From: Chitinophaga solisilvae
GTDB taxonomy: Bacteria > Bacteroidota > Bacteroidia > Chitinophagales > Chitinophagaceae
NCBI RefSeq assembly: GCF_009928525.1
Contig: NZ_JAABOK010000001.1
Span: forward strand, 248,001 to 312,000
DNA length: 64,000 nt
Reading direction: 5' to 3'
Each line of letters starts with the position of its first letter. Position 1 is the stretch's first letter. Position numbers and translations under genes: made by a program. Below the pieces are notes generated by a model. That model was not told the DNA's origin. It saw only the letters and a program-made list of their open reading frames with translations, and searched no databases. Positions 10,301 through 17,558 of this stretch are shown in pieces.

Positions 10301-11879
10301 AGGAAATCAGCTGTCTGCCTACGAAAATAGTGCTGCCCCCTTGTCCTGGAGTTACCGGAATATGCCGTCAGCCGCCACTCTGCTGCAGCGGCCGGACTAT
10401 AAAGACGATACTGAATACTACAGCTATGATGCCTCCGGCACCCGTGTCCGCAGAGTGATTACCACCCTGGCTAACGGTAACGTATCTACGGAGGAATATA
10501 TCTACCTGGATGGCTGGAATATTAAAAGAAGGAAAACAGCTGCAGGAGAGGTAACAGAAGAGCGGTATACCAGTATGGTCGCTGCCGAACAGAAAGATGC
10601 AGCTATCATCTATTACTGGAAAATATCCCCTGACACTTCGCTGCAGGAAAGCCGGCAGGTACGTTTCCAGCTCAACGATCTGGAAGGCACCATCTGCGTG
10701 GAAGTAGACATGCAGGCCAGCCGCATCACTTACGAAGAGTTCCTGCCATTCGGAGAATCCGCCTTTGTGGCGGGTATCAGCCAGAGTGAGATGAAGCTGA
10801 AAGACTACCGCTTCGTGGGCAAGGAGCGCGATGATACCACCGGCCTGGATTATGTAGGCGCGCGCTATTACGCCTCCTGGATGGGCCGCTGGATCTCTGC
10901 AGATCCAAAGAAACAGTTTGCCTCCGCCTATACCTATTCGTATAACAACCCTGTTACCAGTAAAGATCCGAACGGGCAATGGGCCTGGCTGATCCCTATT
11001 ATCATCGGCGGCCTGATGTCCAGTACCACCGTATACAACAGCGGCCGTTACAGGGGAGAAACCAGAAGATCCGTAGCACTTCGCATACTGATGGGCTTCG
11101 TCTCCGGGTCACTCACCGGCGCTTTGTCGTACGGTATCTCCGGGTCCGGATCCATTGCTTCACAGACGCTGAGCATGATCGCTTCCTCCACCATCGGTTC
11201 CTATCTGCTGAACAGGCTCACCTTCGGCAGAACGGATGTCAATACCAGCTTCGGCGTTGGCGGCTACAACTGGACCCAGGGCCGGTTCGACTACCTGGGA
11301 AGGGCCGGCAACACGTTGCTGCAAAATATCGGCTACCTGTCAGGCCTGCTGGTCAACATCTCCGACGCGCGCGCCCTCAACCGGGGTATCAACGCAGAAC
11401 TGGTGACAGAATTCCCTGACGTTATCGGGCACTCCGCCATCGTTAACCCTACAGAACACATCGATATCTCCGTAGGGCCGATGAACGGCGGATATTATGC
11501 GCCGCAGAATACACTTTCAGATACGCTGACCTTCAACAACCGTGTAGTTCCCGGACAGATCTGGGAAAACTATCACGGAGATCCCAACGGATGGTCGTTT
11601 CCGTTATTCAATATTAACGGGGATGTACTGAGAAGCCATTCAGATCATATTGCCACCAACACCCATTCATTGGCATTGCCTTACTCGGGGCTGTCAGACA
11701 GCTGCGCCACCTACACCTACCGTGCATTATGGGACGCCGGCGTTATCATCCTGCTGCCGCCATACGCTATCCACCCGGTATTCCTGCCGATACAGCTGAT
11801 CCTGCGTCAGATAGGTATTTCGGTGAATCCGTTTGCGACCAGTTCGGCGAGCTCGAGAGTACAAGTACATGAAGATTAA
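4347..11879 (+). CDS. Tc toxin TcB-TcC fusion (SpvB/TcdB/Rhs) with permuted papain-like C-terminal toxin
   Basis: This single 2510-residue ORF joins what are usually separate TcB and TcC chains. Residues about 5-300 form the SpvB-like domain (GTASFNIPLPLP, NGVFGMGFSLSLP). FG-GAP/VCBS-like Asp-rich repeats occur near 435, 488 and 597. TcdB middle regions follow, then Rhs/YD repeats from about 1500. The conserved TcC core (GLDYVGARYYASWMGRW to KDPNGQ) lies around 2160-2210 and is the expected site of aspartyl self-cleavage. The variable C-terminus of about 300 residues has two hydrophobic stretches, then GHSAIV with H2362 and DSCATYTYRAL with C2453. His-before-Cys is the order of circularly permuted papain/NlpC-like folds (YiiX/LRAT type). 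The payload would be held inside the Rhs cocoon and delivered through TcA. The enzymatic assignment is inference. Confidence 0.9.
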   Translation: MSSNPISIPGLELPKGGGAIQGLNDSFQVEQFSGTASFNIPLPLPEARALTPQLNLTYNSTAGNGVFGMGFSLSLPAVVRNTNLGVPQYRGHDVFSLAGAGNLVPALDADLKVVSSTVQEGGQTWRVTRYMPDNEQQFQQIFLWENEATGISCWKVTDPGNTAHVFGQSDTATVSDPDNPQRIFQWNIESSTDVKGNKVIYTYVKDVSDDPLRRWTNTYLTAVKYGNYMSGNEEFFAFEISLLYEKLSPLTAFANRDALKVATAPVRNDAFSSFKSGFEIRTARLCYGILVSHFFKGQYDDKKIMTTALTFSYNEDPAVALSLMEKVTQSGYEWVTAAAGYKMMEMPPLELHYTTFIPDTPRGFGEMTADGFLPIPGNFTQFQLVDLHREGLPGILLSNNNAHLYWEPEGNGRYAFPQTPAAFPIDNNLDNPNYALIDIDGNGGLELVVQDGARQGYYQYNTWTQNWEPFIPFGRPLQGVDVEDRTIIDLNADGKQDVLIATQSNSRIFFSDGEKGYQFPVQIPHPPAFPYQYNNSRQELITFAGIFGDGMNHCVRVRNGLLECWPSLGDGRFAPGIALGNAPRFDGAFDKERLFFTDVDGSGTADIAYVYPDRVAIYVNLNGNSFADPFFITLPDTFSLLDSINFADILGIGMDSLVFTKMTPEVQHFYYDFSLHPDTGKSVKPYLLQEIVNNLGAVRQIEYNSSTFYYLQDKSNGRPWVTTLPFPVHVVSQVVNEDKIAGWASVQRYAYHDGFFNGAEREFGGFGFIESWDGEPYEQYMQRISPAYKMAADVIDNNSFLYAPVKYTKTWYSIGEYPHQQEILKSYQQEFFSGDPDRYVMPPSVLSPEIDQSDERSMLHVYQVLNGKVLHEEIYGLDNGSDAPYTVSESNFYVRQLQPRGENRYPVLQAVNREILNYQYERESTDPRAEHDFVLITDEYGNTLEDCKIFYGRRPHNDNYPGQDIIRAIASTHAYNLPPATGYLIGVTCELKTYSIDGMQPAGNYFTFAEALEQVNAALANTSGLPMAKLTDWQQNYFWNEKQDGVMPLRELTVLSLLHHQQNVVFLQDYIENVTINNQKVITAADLAEGGYLLQDGYYWNPGMIGYYYTSADAAYYLPYQTDNNRPGSTLPLQLTRTWYDDYQLLQVKVEQFLAAGEDNPLNHITTAVINYNFLKETRMTDINGNIAEVMFDPLGNVIVTTTYKWDAVNDSLLEGDEPLRTYDISVLNNVTAQKVIDSPATYLQQCSSFFYYDLKAWQTTRQPVCSIELSREIYVADGGNGQIFQEIKYNDGSARELETKVLTAPGLAFVRDDLGRLLRKGGAPVKKMADKRWTVNGKVIYNNKGNPAMEYVPYFSNTWMYEEQTDLADVLPPPKCLSYDATDREIRTDVPKAVADGQVKGFYTLTVYKAWEKISYDKNDTVMTSSYYDWFMKNYPVNPTQEQKNEKDALDKAALCENTPSTEIFNNQGNTIFKVSANLGQVTEAAVKKLLTSLPAAIQDDIWQLFKSLYLTADNYLNAAFRPYDPLFRIPVPAPLEPYTDNILAVQEYLTAGGLTAHYELDIKGRVLRFTDPRFYYSNMRHGTDYFTDKSSYALNGEKPFLTDSCDSGQQLSLSNIFENPFKVWDARGFMQYTVYDELQRVLSLHVSGTEIPPDNPPAGWKPLVLDNTVEMYTYGEGVTDAKRRNLFGQPYICKDQAGRVTYNAYTLNNKATSLERVLLKNYDSEVNWSNNPELETIRYVRTYTYTEQDAILTETDLLGEDKVFGKANTYNESGAVMTVNETTYAPVKGASAPVVQPVITAIEYYPNKQPVRVTFGNGMRTDYAYEYTTQRMISIRSAGNTSLTGTELQQLQYTYDPMGNITRITDNSFTPVACYGTGTDPIKDYWYDPLYQLVKGTGRQHVSLNSNSYIDGFKESAWFNFCPANPDDANLLVSFTENYLYDFSGNLYSLQHITGSAQGRNWTRNNAVNADNNHLSAWSYDRAGNQLSAYENSAAPLSWSYRNMPSAATLLQRPDYKDDTEYYSYDASGTRVRRVITTLANGNVSTEEYIYLDGWNIKRRKTAAGEVTEERYTSMVAAEQKDAAIIYYWKISPDTSLQESRQVRFQLNDLEGTICVEVDMQASRITYEEFLPFGESAFVAGISQSEMKLKDYRFVGKERDDTTGLDYVGARYYASWMGRWISADPKKQFASAYTYSYNNPVTSKDPNGQWAWLIPIIIGGLMSSTTVYNSGRYRGETRRSVALRILMGFVSGSLTGALSYGISGSGSIASQTLSMIASSTIGSYLLNRLTFGRTDVNTSFGVGGYNWTQGRFDYLGRAGNTLLQNIGYLSGLLVNISDARALNRGINAELVTEFPDVIGHSAIVNPTEHIDISVGPMNGGYYAPQNTLSDTLTFNNRVVPGQIWENYHGDPNGWSFPLFNINGDVLRSHSDHIATNTHSLALPYSGLSDSCATYTYRALWDAGVIILLPPYAIHPVFLPIQLILRQIGISVNPFATSSASSRVQVHED

Positions 11880-11893
11880 GGGGGATCAATTGC

Positions 11894-12026
11894 GAATTAC
11901 GAATTGCGAATTACGAATGTAGGCGCGAAGATTTAAACGAAGATTAATGGTGATACTTAATACTTATCACCATTAATCTTCGTTTAAATCTTCGCGCCTA
12001 CATTCGTAATTCGCAATTCGTAATTC
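11894..12026. repeat. Long perfect hairpin, family A palindromic element copy 1
   Basis: Bases 11894-11955 and 11965-12026 are perfect reverse complements over 62 bp around a 9-nt loop. The outer parts consist of repeated GAATTACG/GAATTGCG units, which continue imperfectly outside both arms. The element fills the space between the stop of the convergent TcB-TcC gene and the stop of the serine hydrolase gene. It shares the outer repeats and the patterned inner arm with the element at 38147-38247. A bidirectional terminator role is plausible. It looks like a dispersed palindromic element, not an ordinary terminator. Confidence 0.9.
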
Positions 12027-12045
12027 GTAATTCGTAATTCAAAAT

Positions 12046-13314
12046 TTATTTCATACCCTGATACACTGCCACCTTAAACTCTTCTCCTATATTCCAGTAT
12101 GGTGATAAGTATTCCTGGGTGAAGAGGAGTCCGATGATGCCTTCCTTTGGATCGGCCCAGTAGTGGGTGTTGAAGGCGCCGCCCCATCCGAAGGAGCCTT
12201 TGCTGAAGGGCTGGAGGTAGTCGTTTTCGGAGGATTCGAGATTGAAGCCGCCGAGGCTGAATTGAAAATTTTCAGGTTGTGCGGGCAGGGGAGAAGGATA
12301 GACGCCGGCGGTGAGCTGATTGGTGAGCATCAGTTCAACAGTTTTGCGGCCGATGATCCTCTTGTTTTTATAGTAGCCGTTGTTGAGATAGACGGACAGG
12401 AATTTCGCATAGTCGTTGACGGTAGAAGACAGTCCTGCGCCGCCGGAGAGGTAGGTGCCTTGTTTGGCGGGGAACAGCGGGTCTACGCCTTCATACAGCG
12501 GGTGAGTGACTTTTACCATTTTACCATTTACATCTTCGTAGAGGGCCACGAGGCGTGGTGCCTTATCCTTGGGAAGATGGAAGTAGGTGTCATGCATTTC
12601 CAGCGGGGTGAAGATCCTTTCTTTCATGAATACGTCCAGGGGTTGTCCGCTCCATATTTCCACGAGATAGCCGAGTATATCGGTATTGAGTCCGTAGGTG
12701 AAGGCCTTGCCCGGATCGTGCTGCAGTGGCTGTTTGCCGAGGATATTGATTTTTGTTTTCAGGTCGGAGGCCATGGTGCCGATACCGCTTACCACGCCGG
12801 CTTTGGCATAGATGGCCTGCATCTCAGGATCGCTGAATACGGCCGCGTATGCGATACCGGAAGTATGGCGGAGCAGATCGCGGATGGTGATTTCCCGGGA
12901 TGCAGGCCGGGTAGTGTAGCTGCTGTCAACCGCACGGAAAGCTGTTTTTACACGCGGATGGCTGAAAGCGGGAATATACCTGGATAACGGATCATCGAGC
13001 AGGAATTTGCCGTCTTCCCACAGCATCATGACAGCGAGGCTGGTAATCGCTTTTGTCTGTGAAGCGATACGGAAGATGCTGTTGAGCTGCATGGGCTTAC
13101 CGGATTCCACGTCGGCATGGCCGAAAGCCTTGCTGTATACCACTTCCCCGTTGCGGAGAACGAGAGCGGCAGCGCCGGGGATATGCCCGGCGGTAATGTG
13201 GTGGCTGACTAATGTATCAATCTGAGATAGTCTTTGCTGGTCAAATCCTTGCTGTGCGTAAATGCTGGTCGTAATAGTGATCGCAGACAGTGCTGTTAAT
13301 AATTGCTTTTTCAT
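12046..13314 (-). CDS. Exported serine hydrolase, beta-lactamase class C/esterase family
   Basis: This 422-residue protein has an N-terminal signal peptide ending near residue 20 (SIYAQ). It carries the beta-lactamase-fold nucleophile motif S85-Q-T-K88 (SxxK) and a second motif Y207-G-L-N210, in the position of YxN. The region RDLLRHTSGIAY is typical of the AmpC/EstB/penicillin-binding-like superfamily. A clear C-terminal KTG/HxG box is not seen; GWGG near the end may take its place. Such proteins are often periplasmic esterases or D-aminopeptidases and need not hydrolyse antibiotics. It is the last gene of an apparent MFS - SDR - hydrolase operon, 24 bp after the SDR stop. Confidence 0.85.
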   Translation of the reverse strand: MKKQLLTALSAITITTSIYAQQGFDQQRLSQIDTLVSHHITAGHIPGAAALVLRNGEVVYSKAFGHADVESGKPMQLNSIFRIASQTKAITSLAVMMLWEDGKFLLDDPLSRYIPAFSHPRVKTAFRAVDSSYTTRPASREITIRDLLRHTSGIAYAAVFSDPEMQAIYAKAGVVSGIGTMASDLKTKINILGKQPLQHDPGKAFTYGLNTDILGYLVEIWSGQPLDVFMKERIFTPLEMHDTYFHLPKDKAPRLVALYEDVNGKMVKVTHPLYEGVDPLFPAKQGTYLSGGAGLSSTVNDYAKFLSVYLNNGYYKNKRIIGRKTVELMLTNQLTAGVYPSPLPAQPENFQFSLGGFNLESSENDYLQPFSKGSFGWGGAFNTHYWADPKEGIIGLLFTQEYLSPYWNIGEEFKVAVYQGMK

Positions 13315-13338
13315 ATCAGATAGCTTATAAAATAATCA

Positions 13339-14130
13339 TTAAAGTGTTTTGAGGATACCTCCGTCAGCGCGGACAGAAGCGCCATTGGTAGCGGCGGCCA
13401 GCGGGCTGGACAGATAGGTGATCATGCTGGCGATTTCATCGACAGTGATTAATCGTCTGAGCAGGGAGGCCGGGCGGGTAGTATGGAAGAAATCTGCTTC
13501 CGCCTGTGCCGGTGTGATGTTCTGGGCAACAGCCAGCTGCCGGATAAATTCACCTACACCTTCAGAGCCGGTGGGGCCGGGGAGTACGGCGTTAACGGTT
13601 ACCGCCGTGCCTTTGGTAAGTTGGGCAAGACCGCTGGTGATGGCCAGTTGTGCGGTTTTGGTGGCGCCATAGTGAATCATTTCTTCCGGAATGTTAATGG
13701 CAGATTCGCTGGAGATAAAAATGATGCGGCCTTTATTGCGTTGCAGCATACCCGGCAGCAATGCGCGGGAGAGACGTATTCCGCTCATCACGTTTACTTC
13801 AAAGAAGCGGAACCAGTCTTCATCCGTAATTTCTGTGAATGGCTTTGGCTCAAAGATACCGGCGTTGTTGATGAGTATATCTATATGCTGCAATTGTGAG
13901 ATAAGCCGTGCTACTTCTTCCTTTTTGCCGAAGTCTGCAGCGATACCGCTAACCTCAGCGCCTGGTACGGCGGCTTTCAGCTTCTCAATGGCTTCGTTTA
14001 TACGTTCGGGTGAGCGCCCGTTGATGATAACTTTAACGCCTTCCTGTAACAACTGTTTCGCAACAGCAAATCCGATTCCTAATGTAGAGCCGCTGACAAA
14101 GGCAGTCTGTCCTTTTAATTGTAAGTCCAT
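13339..14130 (-). CDS. Short-chain dehydrogenase/reductase (SDR)
   Basis: I place the start at the ATG at 14128-14130, giving 263 residues (MDLQLKGQTAFVSGST). The reading frame is open further upstream, but that would overlap the MFS gene and add no recognisable sequence. The Rossmann cofactor motif is SGSTLGIG near residue 13. NNAG occurs in the middle, ISSES supplies the catalytic Ser, and YGATK supplies the Tyr and Lys. It is a classical SDR that reduces or oxidises a carbonyl or alcohol using NAD(P)H. It lies 29 bp after the MFS exporter and 24 bp before the serine hydrolase. The three genes probably form one unit controlled by the divergent LysR regulator. The substrate is unknown. Confidence 0.87.
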   Translation of the reverse strand: MDLQLKGQTAFVSGSTLGIGFAVAKQLLQEGVKVIINGRSPERINEAIEKLKAAVPGAEVSGIAADFGKKEEVARLISQLQHIDILINNAGIFEPKPFTEITDEDWFRFFEVNVMSGIRLSRALLPGMLQRNKGRIIFISSESAINIPEEMIHYGATKTAQLAITSGLAQLTKGTAVTVNAVLPGPTGSEGVGEFIRQLAVAQNITPAQAEADFFHTTRPASLLRRLITVDEIASMITYLSSPLAAATNGASVRADGGILKTL

Positions 14131-14159
14131 ATAGTCTGATTTAAAATGGTGATACTTTT

Positions 14160-15356
14160 TTATTTTTTCAACAGATGAGCACTCCATATTGTTGCAGCTG
14201 CTGCGAGCAGGAGGAATAATCCGCCGGCCCAGGGAGTGGCGCCCAGTCCCCATGCGGAGGCCACAATCAGGCCGCCGGCGTAGGCTCCGGTGGCAGCGCC
14301 CGCATTAAAGGAGGCGATGTTCAGTGCAGAGGCTACATTGACGGTAGCGGGTGCACAACGTTCGGCTGTCTGTACCACAAAAAACTGTGAGGCAGGTACC
14401 GTGGCAAAAGACAGGCCACCGATAATAAATAAGGTAATAATAGCAGGTATGGTATAATGTACCGTAAAAGTAAAGAGAAACAGTGCCGCCGCCTGTAGTA
14501 CCAGCATTACTCTCAGCGAAGTGAGCGGGCTTCTGTTCGCTGCCATGCCGCCGGTGATATTGCCGATAGCTACCGCTACGCCATATATCAGCAGGATAGC
14601 GCTGACCCATGCCGGCGCTATGCCGGTGAGGGTCGTAAGCAGGGGCGCCAGGTAGGTAAAGATGAGGAATACGCCGGAGTAGTTAAGGATGGTGGTCAGC
14701 AGCGCCACCAGCAGTTGCTGGTTGCGTAATACCTGCACCTGTTCGCGGATAGAAGCCGCTGCTTCATTTTTGATATGATGGGGGAGCAGCAGTATATTGG
14801 CGAGCAGACCTGCCATTCCCAGTATGGCTACCGCGGTGAAGGTGGCTCTCCATCCGAAGTGCTGTCCGATGATAGTACCTGCGGGTACGCCTGTTACCAT
14901 GGCGATGGTGAGGCCGGCAAACATCAGCGCAATAGCGCTGGCTCTTCTGTCCGGCGTTACCAGTGCTGCGGCGATGGTAGCGCCGGTGGCAAAGAATACG
15001 CCGTGGGCAAATCCGGTAATGACACGGGCTATTGATAAGGTAAGATATCCGGGGGATAGGGCTGCCGCTGTATTTCCTGCCACGAAGAGCAGCATCAGCC
15101 CTATGAGCAGGCGGCGACGGGGAATGTGACTGGTGAGTGCAGTGAGCACCGGTGCGCCGATGGCCACACCGATAGCGTAGAAGCTCACCAGCAGGCCCGC
15201 GGCGGGTATGCTTACGCGCAGGTCATCTGCGATGGTGGGTAATAATCCTACTATAACAAATTCTGTGGTGCCGATGCCGAAGGCGCTGATGGTGAGCGCC
15301 CATAATGCCGCTGGCATGTTCATTCTGGCGGGTATGCTGGTGATAGCAGTTTCCAT
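14160..15356 (-). CDS. MFS transporter, DHA1/AraJ-like efflux pump
   Basis: This 398-residue, very hydrophobic protein has about twelve membrane segments. The first segment carries the DHA1-type signature GIGTTEFVIVGLLP, and the loop between helices 2 and 3 has the MFS basic motif RRRLLIG. The AraJ/YdhP/NepI group exports sugars, purine nucleosides or drugs across the inner membrane. It is the first gene of a three-gene unit on this strand and is transcribed divergently from a LysR regulator, a usual arrangement for inducible exporters. The divergent interval holds several palindromes that could be operator sites. Confidence 0.88.
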   Translation of the reverse strand: METAITSIPARMNMPAALWALTISAFGIGTTEFVIVGLLPTIADDLRVSIPAAGLLVSFYAIGVAIGAPVLTALTSHIPRRRLLIGLMLLFVAGNTAAALSPGYLTLSIARVITGFAHGVFFATGATIAAALVTPDRRASAIALMFAGLTIAMVTGVPAGTIIGQHFGWRATFTAVAILGMAGLLANILLLPHHIKNEAAASIREQVQVLRNQQLLVALLTTILNYSGVFLIFTYLAPLLTTLTGIAPAWVSAILLIYGVAVAIGNITGGMAANRSPLTSLRVMLVLQAAALFLFTFTVHYTIPAIITLFIIGGLSFATVPASQFFVVQTAERCAPATVNVASALNIASFNAGAATGAYAGGLIVASAWGLGATPWAGGLFLLLAAAATIWSAHLLKK

Positions 15357-15371
15357 TGTTTTTCCTTTAAC

Positions 15372-15442
15372 TGTGTTGATAACACAAATGTGAGGTGATT
15401 TATGGTATAAATAAAATAGCTTAATTTATGGATTAGTATAAA
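15372..15442. promoter_or_regulatory. Operator-like palindromes in the MFS/LysR divergent region
   Basis: Three inverted repeats lie in the 106-bp interval between the exporter and LysR genes. TGTGTT-N3-AACACA is at 15372-15386, ATTTAT-N3-ATAAAT at 15398-15412 and TTTAT-N8-ATAAA at 15425-15442. The second and third share half-sites and have the partly symmetric T-N11-A form expected of LysR binding sites. Binding is inferred. Confidence 0.5.
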
Positions 15443-15462
15443 AATATTTATAGTTTTGAGGT

Positions 15463-16350
15463 ATGATAAATTTTGAATGGTACAGGACATTTAAAGCGAT
15501 TTACAGAACGGGTACGCTGACAGGCGCAGCGCAGGAGCTGCTGATATCGCAGCCGAACGTGAGCCAGCATCTGTCGGCCCTGGAGGCTTATATCCGCCAT
15601 CCGTTGTTTGAGCGTAAGCCGCGCCAGATGGTACCCACCGATTACGGTAAATTATTTTACACACAGATTGTGGAGGCGGTAGAGAAGCTGGAGAATGTGG
15701 AAGCGGACTTCCGCAGCATCTGTGAGCAGCAGATACCGCTGACCTGTGTAGGGGCGCCGAAGGAATTTTTTAATGCGGTGATGGCGGAGAAGGTTTCCAA
15801 AGCGCCGGGCAATCTCATTTTTGAGTTTGACCATACCAGGCAGCTGATGGAGAAAGTGGTACGGGGGGATATTTATTTCGCTGTTTCCACTTCTGCAGGC
15901 AACGAGCCGGGCATTGTATACGAGCCGGTACTGGATGAGAAATTTGTGCTGGTAGGTAGTCCCGACCTGGATACGGCTGCCCTGAAGCGGGCCATTAACA
16001 AGGGAGAGATGGACAAGGCGGAGCAATGGCTGAATGAGCAGACCTGGTTTGCCTATAGCAGCGACCTGTCTGTCATCCGGCGGTTCTGGCTGGAGAACTT
16101 CCGCAAGCGCCCTGCGATACGGCCGCGTTTTGTGATACCGGATTACAGCGGCATCCTGAAGGCGGTCAGCGCCGGCAGCGGGGTCGCCATTGCGGCGGAT
16201 TACCTGGTGAAAGAGCTGGTGAAACAGAAAAAATTAAAGGAGATATGGGCAGGAGTGAAGCCCACCTGTAATACCCTGTACCTGGCTTATGATAAGGCGA
16301 AGGTGACTTCCGTACAGGTGAAGATGGTAAAAGCATTGCTGAAAGGATAG
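15463..16350 (+). CDS. LysR-family transcriptional regulator
   Basis: This 295-residue protein begins with the LysR winged helix-turn-helix at residues 1-60 (TGTLTGAAQELLISQPNVSQ and HLSALE). The remaining residues form a periplasmic-binding-like effector domain. It is divergent from the MFS - SDR - serine hydrolase operon, so it most likely senses a compound that the exporter removes. Palindromes in the shared upstream interval are candidate binding sites. A hairpin follows at 16374-16402. Confidence 0.9.
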   Translation: MINFEWYRTFKAIYRTGTLTGAAQELLISQPNVSQHLSALEAYIRHPLFERKPRQMVPTDYGKLFYTQIVEAVEKLENVEADFRSICEQQIPLTCVGAPKEFFNAVMAEKVSKAPGNLIFEFDHTRQLMEKVVRGDIYFAVSTSAGNEPGIVYEPVLDEKFVLVGSPDLDTAALKRAINKGEMDKAEQWLNEQTWFAYSSDLSVIRRFWLENFRKRPAIRPRFVIPDYSGILKAVSAGSGVAIAADYLVKELVKQKKLKEIWAGVKPTCNTLYLAYDKAKVTSVQVKMVKALLKG

Positions 16351-16373
16351 TTACCGCTGTTATAAAAACTAAG

Positions 16374-16402
16374 AAGCCGCGCTGCTGATGCAGACGCGGC
16401 TT
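16374..16402. terminator. Hairpin between convergent LysR and baeRF3-like genes
   Basis: AAGCCGCG at 16374-16381 pairs with CGCGGCTT at 16395-16402. On the minus strand a T-rich stretch follows, and on the plus strand there is a short TTT inside the stem end. It sits between two converging genes and probably ends transcription from both sides. Confidence 0.6.
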
Positions 16403-16417
16403 TCCTGCCTATTATGA

Positions 16418-17464
16418 TTAAAAGCGTGTCACTAGTGCCATACCCTGGTAGGTATGGAGGGTGTTCTCCGGAAGGAAAACGACTTTACCGTTTTTATTGA
16501 GTACCGAGTCAATGACAGACAGCGTTACATCTGCTCCGTCGGGCGTAACGCTGATAACGCCGTCTTTGATAATGCCCGGCTGGAAGTAAGTCTGCTCCAG
16601 GTAGAGGGTATCTGCCTGTCCGGCTTCTGCGGCGGTGTAGATGTCATTGAGGTCTGTCAGCAGTTTTTGGGCAGACTGTGCCCGGTCAATCGCATTCATA
16701 GCGGTTGTCTGCTGCTGCGCAATATATTGCCTGATAAGCGGGAAGGTAACGCCGGCGATTTCATGGTCGCTCGTATCGTCGAAGCTGCCCGGATGTGTGG
16801 CGATCACAATATTGCTGATATCCATGTTTTCCTGGTAGAAGGCGATGTTGCGCGTATCGCCCAGGAGTATTACCGGCAACGGATTTTCGCGGTAATAGGT
16901 TTTAAAGCGTTTGTCGGCGGTATTGAAAAACTCTTTCAGGAGATTATCGATAATGTCATCCTGCTGCAGTTTCATGGGATCGGTGGTGAAGTAACTGTTG
17001 AGATACGGGAAATCGTCATTCTTCACCTCCTTCACAATCTTATCGTTGAATGCCTCCAGCAGTCTGATTTTCTGCCGGGCTACCGTGATAATGTAATAAT
17101 GTTCAGACTGTTGCTGTGCTTTGAGCAGCGGCCTGATTTCGAAGCGGTCCCCGATGACAACACGGTCCGTAGTTTCTACGGGCAGACGGCTGACCTGCAG
17201 GAAATCCTTAGCTGCAAATATGGCGAGAGTATCGAGATTGTAATCGTGATTGACCGTACTTTCTGCTTCTTTTATTTTCTCCAGCACAGGCCATACATCG
17301 CGTTTGTCATAGCGTGCATACAGGTCCTTCTCTGCCCGGGTAGCCAGTTTTTTCAAGTTGATACTATCCTGCCGGTTGTCCGGATGCGTTCTGTGGGTAG
17401 ATAACAGAATTGTTACTGCGGGATCACCAACGTATTGGCTTAATGTAATCAATGCTTGTTCCAT
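16418..17464 (-). CDS. baeRF3-like protein (eRF1/aRF1-type release-factor fold)
   Basis: This 348-residue soluble protein resembles the bacterial archaeo-eukaryotic release factor family 3. The N-terminus contains VTILLSTHRTHPDNRQDSIN, a signature I associate with this family, followed by a central actin/RNase-like domain and a C-terminal segment ending in MALVTRF. Members are thought to act on ribosomes or tRNA but their role is not settled. The gene stands alone and is oriented towards the LysR gene. No signal peptide or membrane segment is seen. Confidence 0.72.
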   Translation of the reverse strand: MEQALITLSQYVGDPAVTILLSTHRTHPDNRQDSINLKKLATRAEKDLYARYDKRDVWPVLEKIKEAESTVNHDYNLDTLAIFAAKDFLQVSRLPVETTDRVVIGDRFEIRPLLKAQQQSEHYYIITVARQKIRLLEAFNDKIVKEVKNDDFPYLNSYFTTDPMKLQQDDIIDNLLKEFFNTADKRFKTYYRENPLPVILLGDTRNIAFYQENMDISNIVIATHPGSFDDTSDHEIAGVTFPLIRQYIAQQQTTAMNAIDRAQSAQKLLTDLNDIYTAAEAGQADTLYLEQTYFQPGIIKDGVISVTPDGADVTLSVIDSVLNKNGKVVFLPENTLHTYQGMALVTRF

Positions 17465-17558
17465 AGTATCCTTTTTTGCTGTTTAACAACCTTGCTGCAT
17501 CAATGTTCGATGACAGCACAAAGATGCAGTGAAACGGTTATTCAGCCAATGACGGTTA

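Noticed and set aside
11894..12026. CRISPR array, suggested by repeated GAATTACG units
   Set aside because: The units are about 8 bp, contiguous and part of a palindrome; there are no spacers.
12163..12987. 274-codon plus-strand ORF opposite the serine hydrolase
   Set aside because: It mirrors the hydrolase gene, which has a signal peptide and SxxK motif; the antisense product has no features.
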